Below the pieces are notes generated by a model. The model was not told the DNA's origin and did no database searches. It saw nothing but the letters and a program-made list of their open reading frames with translations. From Paracoccaceae bacterium (lineage in GTDB: Bacteria > Pseudomonadota > Alphaproteobacteria > Rhodobacterales > Rhodobacteraceae): a stretch of 6,642 nucleotides of DNA. The stretch spans positions 1 to 6,642 of the forward strand of contig NVSA01000168.1 of assembly GCA_002401045.1 (NCBI GenBank), in the 5' to 3' direction. Of this stretch, positions 5,242 through 6,642 are shown piece after piece (position 1 is the first letter of the stretch; each line of letters starts with the position of its first letter). A program made the translations under genes and the position numbers.

Positions 5242-6242
5242 TCCGTTATTTGGCGGCGGATCAATTTTGAATAGTAAGGACTATCCGACGACGAAGCCAA
5301 ATCAGTGATTGCCGCGTCCGCATAGCGCTGCTCTTTCGGGATATTTGGATCAAACCCACCAAGTTTCTCAATATAATCGGGCAAATGTCCTGACATAATC
5401 AAACGCCAATCAAGCTGCATATCTGGCTTAATCACTTGGGCTAACGGATAAACAGTCGTCGTACAGTTCGCAGTTATCGTATTGTAAAACTTTGGTTTCT
5501 CCGCCAGCTGATTTGCCAGCTCAAGATATGAGATAAACAAACTTCGGCGCTGATCTGCATCTAGACTAATCGGGTAAAGCCGCACATCTTCCTTACGGTA
5601 ATTTGTACGCAGCTTAACAATATCTAGCTCAGTAGCGGCAATGAGTATCAGCTCAAACTGTCTAAAAAAACCGCCCTTAATATTAAATTCTTCATGCGCT
5701 TCTTTGCGTGTTTCAACCGAAAATACGACCTGTTTGCCGTCTGAAAAGCCAAAGCTAACCAGCAAATGCGCAATGTCAGGGTTATCCCAAACAGATGTCA
5801 GCATGTCGACCGTCGCAAGCTTGGTCAGGTCATAGTCACGGCTTTCCCATGAAACATTCGCAGTAGACGCTGTTTTCCATTCAAAATTTCGCACATCCTC
5901 TAAATGTACAATATCACCCGCAATTTGTGCCTTCACATTGCGTTCCACATCAAAGGCCCATTGCCTGTCATGCGAAGGACGGATCGTTTGATACCATCCC
6001 GCGCTTGCAATCGCCGACAACAAAAGCATCAACCATCCAAGACGACGCGCACGCATGCGCAGCCCAAGACACGCAACCCCGCAAACAGCGACAATTGCCA
6101 GCGATGTATAAAGCAAGCCGCCCGTAAAATGTACCGTAAGGGCTGTTACAGTCCAAGCGGCACAGCCGATCACAATGATAAAGAAGCCTATAAACCGCAA
6201 AACGCGACCAATGAATGGCTTTGATAGCTTAATAGAATTCAT
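5238..6242 (-). CDS. DUF4105 (Lnb N-terminal periplasmic domain-like) membrane protein
   Basis: This is a 334-residue inner-membrane protein. Three hydrophobic helices (about 13-35, 40-61 and 66-86) are followed by a large domain, probably periplasmic. The domain shows the DUF4105 hallmarks: GFFRQFELILIAATELDIVKLRTNYR (191-216) and FYNTITANCTTTVYPL (252-267), with a conserved N259-C260-T261 that could be catalytic. The biochemical function of the family is not firmly known to me; a cysteine peptidase or amidase-like role in the envelope is a guess. The ATG at 6242 is preceded by GGGAA at five bases. The frame stays open upstream to 6521, but that part would read through the 3' end of rnpB, so it is rejected. 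The stop codon lies inside the rnpB remnant. The gene follows rnpB in the same direction. Confidence 0.82.
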   Translation of the reverse strand: MNSIKLSKPFIGRVLRFIGFFIIVIGCAAWTVTALTVHFTGGLLYTSLAIVAVCGVACLGLRMRARRLGWLMLLLSAIASAGWYQTIRPSHDRQWAFDVERNVKAQIAGDIVHLEDVRNFEWKTASTANVSWESRDYDLTKLATVDMLTSVWDNPDIAHLLVSFGFSDGKQVVFSVETRKEAHEEFNIKGGFFRQFELILIAATELDIVKLRTNYRKEDVRLYPISLDADQRRSLFISYLELANQLAEKPKFYNTITANCTTTVYPLAQVIKPDMQLDWRLIMSGHLPDYIEKLGGFDPNIPKEQRYADAAITDLASSSDSPYYSKLIRRQITE

Positions 6243-6463
6243 TGATATTCCCAAAGTAATTTTTTTAAAACAAAGCCAAACCAGTACCGCATCGTGACAG
6301 CGTTTGATGAAACAAAAAGCTCTGTATGCCTTCCCCCTCACATCTACATGTACTTGTCGTTCTTGCAAGCTTTTCAATATCTCTCTTTGCCGCGATCCAC
6401 GATATCGTACAATTATGCTTTGGCGGCATACACCTTGTGAATAACACGGACAGCTGATGTTTA
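6243..6463. other. Spacer between rnpB and the DUF4105 gene
   Basis: These 220 bases should hold the terminator or processing region of rnpB and the promoter of the DUF4105 gene, both read on the minus strand. I see no GC-rich hairpin with a T-run that would make a clear intrinsic terminator. A ten-base palindrome, ACGATATCGT, lies at 6400-6409. Readthrough from rnpB into the DUF4105 gene therefore cannot be excluded. Confidence 0.4.
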
Positions 6464-6642
6464 TATGCGGATGGCCTGTAAGCCGGATTTTGTCATAGGG
6501 CTTACGCCCCGTGGCGACCATTCATCTGGACGCGCTGTTGCCAACGCGTTCTAGCAACCACCCGAACCTGCTGGGGCTAAAGCGACCCCGACCGACAAGC
6601 GGTCACGCGGTTCCTACTTGGTTTTGCTTCAGGCGGGGCTTG
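6464..6642 (-). ncRNA. RNase P RNA, class A (3' part; 5' part beyond the window)
   Basis: This is the catalytic RNA of ribonuclease P, which removes 5' leaders from tRNA precursors. Read on the minus strand, the window enters the gene at GAAGCAAAACCAAGTAGG, matching the GCAAGGCCAAATAGG region of the E. coli RNA. It continues to CCAGATGAATGG (E. coli: CTAGATGAATGA) and ends with AAATCCGGCTTACAGGCC (E. coli: GAACCCGGCTTATCGGTC). The 3' end is placed near 6464 by counting from the conserved CTTA as in E. coli; the exact base is uncertain by several nucleotides. The 5' half, including most of the specificity domain, is outside the window. The DUF4105 gene and a truncated duplicate of this 3' end lie downstream. 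Confidence 0.95.
6465..6606 (-). repeat. Intact copy of the rnpB 3'-end direct repeat
   Basis: This part of the genuine rnpB is the partner of the degenerate copy at 5138-5241. The two copies are in direct orientation, 1.2 kb apart, and bracket the DUF4105 gene. Two 30-base blocks are identical: 6491-6520 and 6577-6606. The 46 bases at 6531-6576 are replaced by eight in the left copy. Confidence 0.85.

Noticed and set aside
5904..6224. Plus-strand frames opposite the DUF4105 gene
   Set aside because: They are basic, low-complexity shadow translations with no family features or start signals.
6400..6409. Palindrome ACGATATCGT in the rnpB to DUF4105 spacer
   Set aside because: A single ten-base palindrome without a second site or promoter context is too weak to call as an operator.
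6243..6521. N-terminal extension of the DUF4105 protein by 93 codons
   Set aside because: The extension would translate the 3' end of rnpB and the spacer; the ATG at 6242 has a ribosome site and starts directly at the first membrane helix.
1..6642. CRISPR arrays, tRNA genes, insertion sequences
   Set aside because: No regularly spaced repeat series, cloverleaf-like sequence, transposase or integrase coding region was seen on either strand.

Overview
This is a 6.6 kb piece of what looks like an alphaproteobacterial chromosome, most likely a marine Rhodobacterales-type organism of moderate GC. The evidence is the class A RNase P RNA 3' domain at the right edge and the style of the housekeeping proteins (AEC transporter, twin-arginine metallo-beta-lactamase-fold hydrolase, MsrQ-like heme protein, DUF4105 protein). 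The taxon is inferred from protein and RNA style, not from a marker gene search.

Layout from left to right. Bases 1-317 are non-coding and A+T rich, with TGGGN repeats and a 15-base palindrome. Bases 318-2322 hold a two-gene plus-strand unit: an AEC-family permease, then an exported NAPE-PLD-like metallo-hydrolase. Bases 2324-3356 hold a minus-strand, A+T-rich, translationally coupled pair: a DUF6884 (YaaA-reminiscent) protein followed by a GIY-YIG-fold protein. The pair begins one base after the stop codon of the convergent hydrolase gene. Bases 3524-4129 encode an MsrQ/YedZ-like membrane heme protein on the plus strand that lacks one of the usual heme-ligand histidines. Bases 4145-5047 (minus) encode a stand-alone PD-(D/E)xK nuclease-like protein with a C-terminal domain I associate with restriction and defence proteins. 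Bases 5238-6242 (minus) encode a three-helix membrane protein with a DUF4105 periplasmic domain. From 6464 to the right edge lies the 3' part of rnpB on the minus strand.

The most unusual structure is a second, degenerate copy of the rnpB 3' end at 5138-5241. It has the same orientation as rnpB and lies directly downstream of the DUF4105 gene, whose stop codon falls inside it. The two copies are direct repeats around a 1.2 kb segment with one gene. This is what integration into the 3' end of an RNA gene leaves behind, or what an old partial tandem duplication would look like. Together with the three A+T-rich nucleic-acid-related genes scattered among housekeeping-type genes, it suggests that the region downstream of rnpB is an insertion hotspot.

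The best candidate for an under-described system is the DUF6884 plus GIY-YIG pair, possibly together with the nearby PD-(D/E)xK protein. All three have DNA-processing or nucleic-acid-related signatures, but a shared function is inference only. No integrase, transposase, CRISPR array or tRNA gene is visible in the window.
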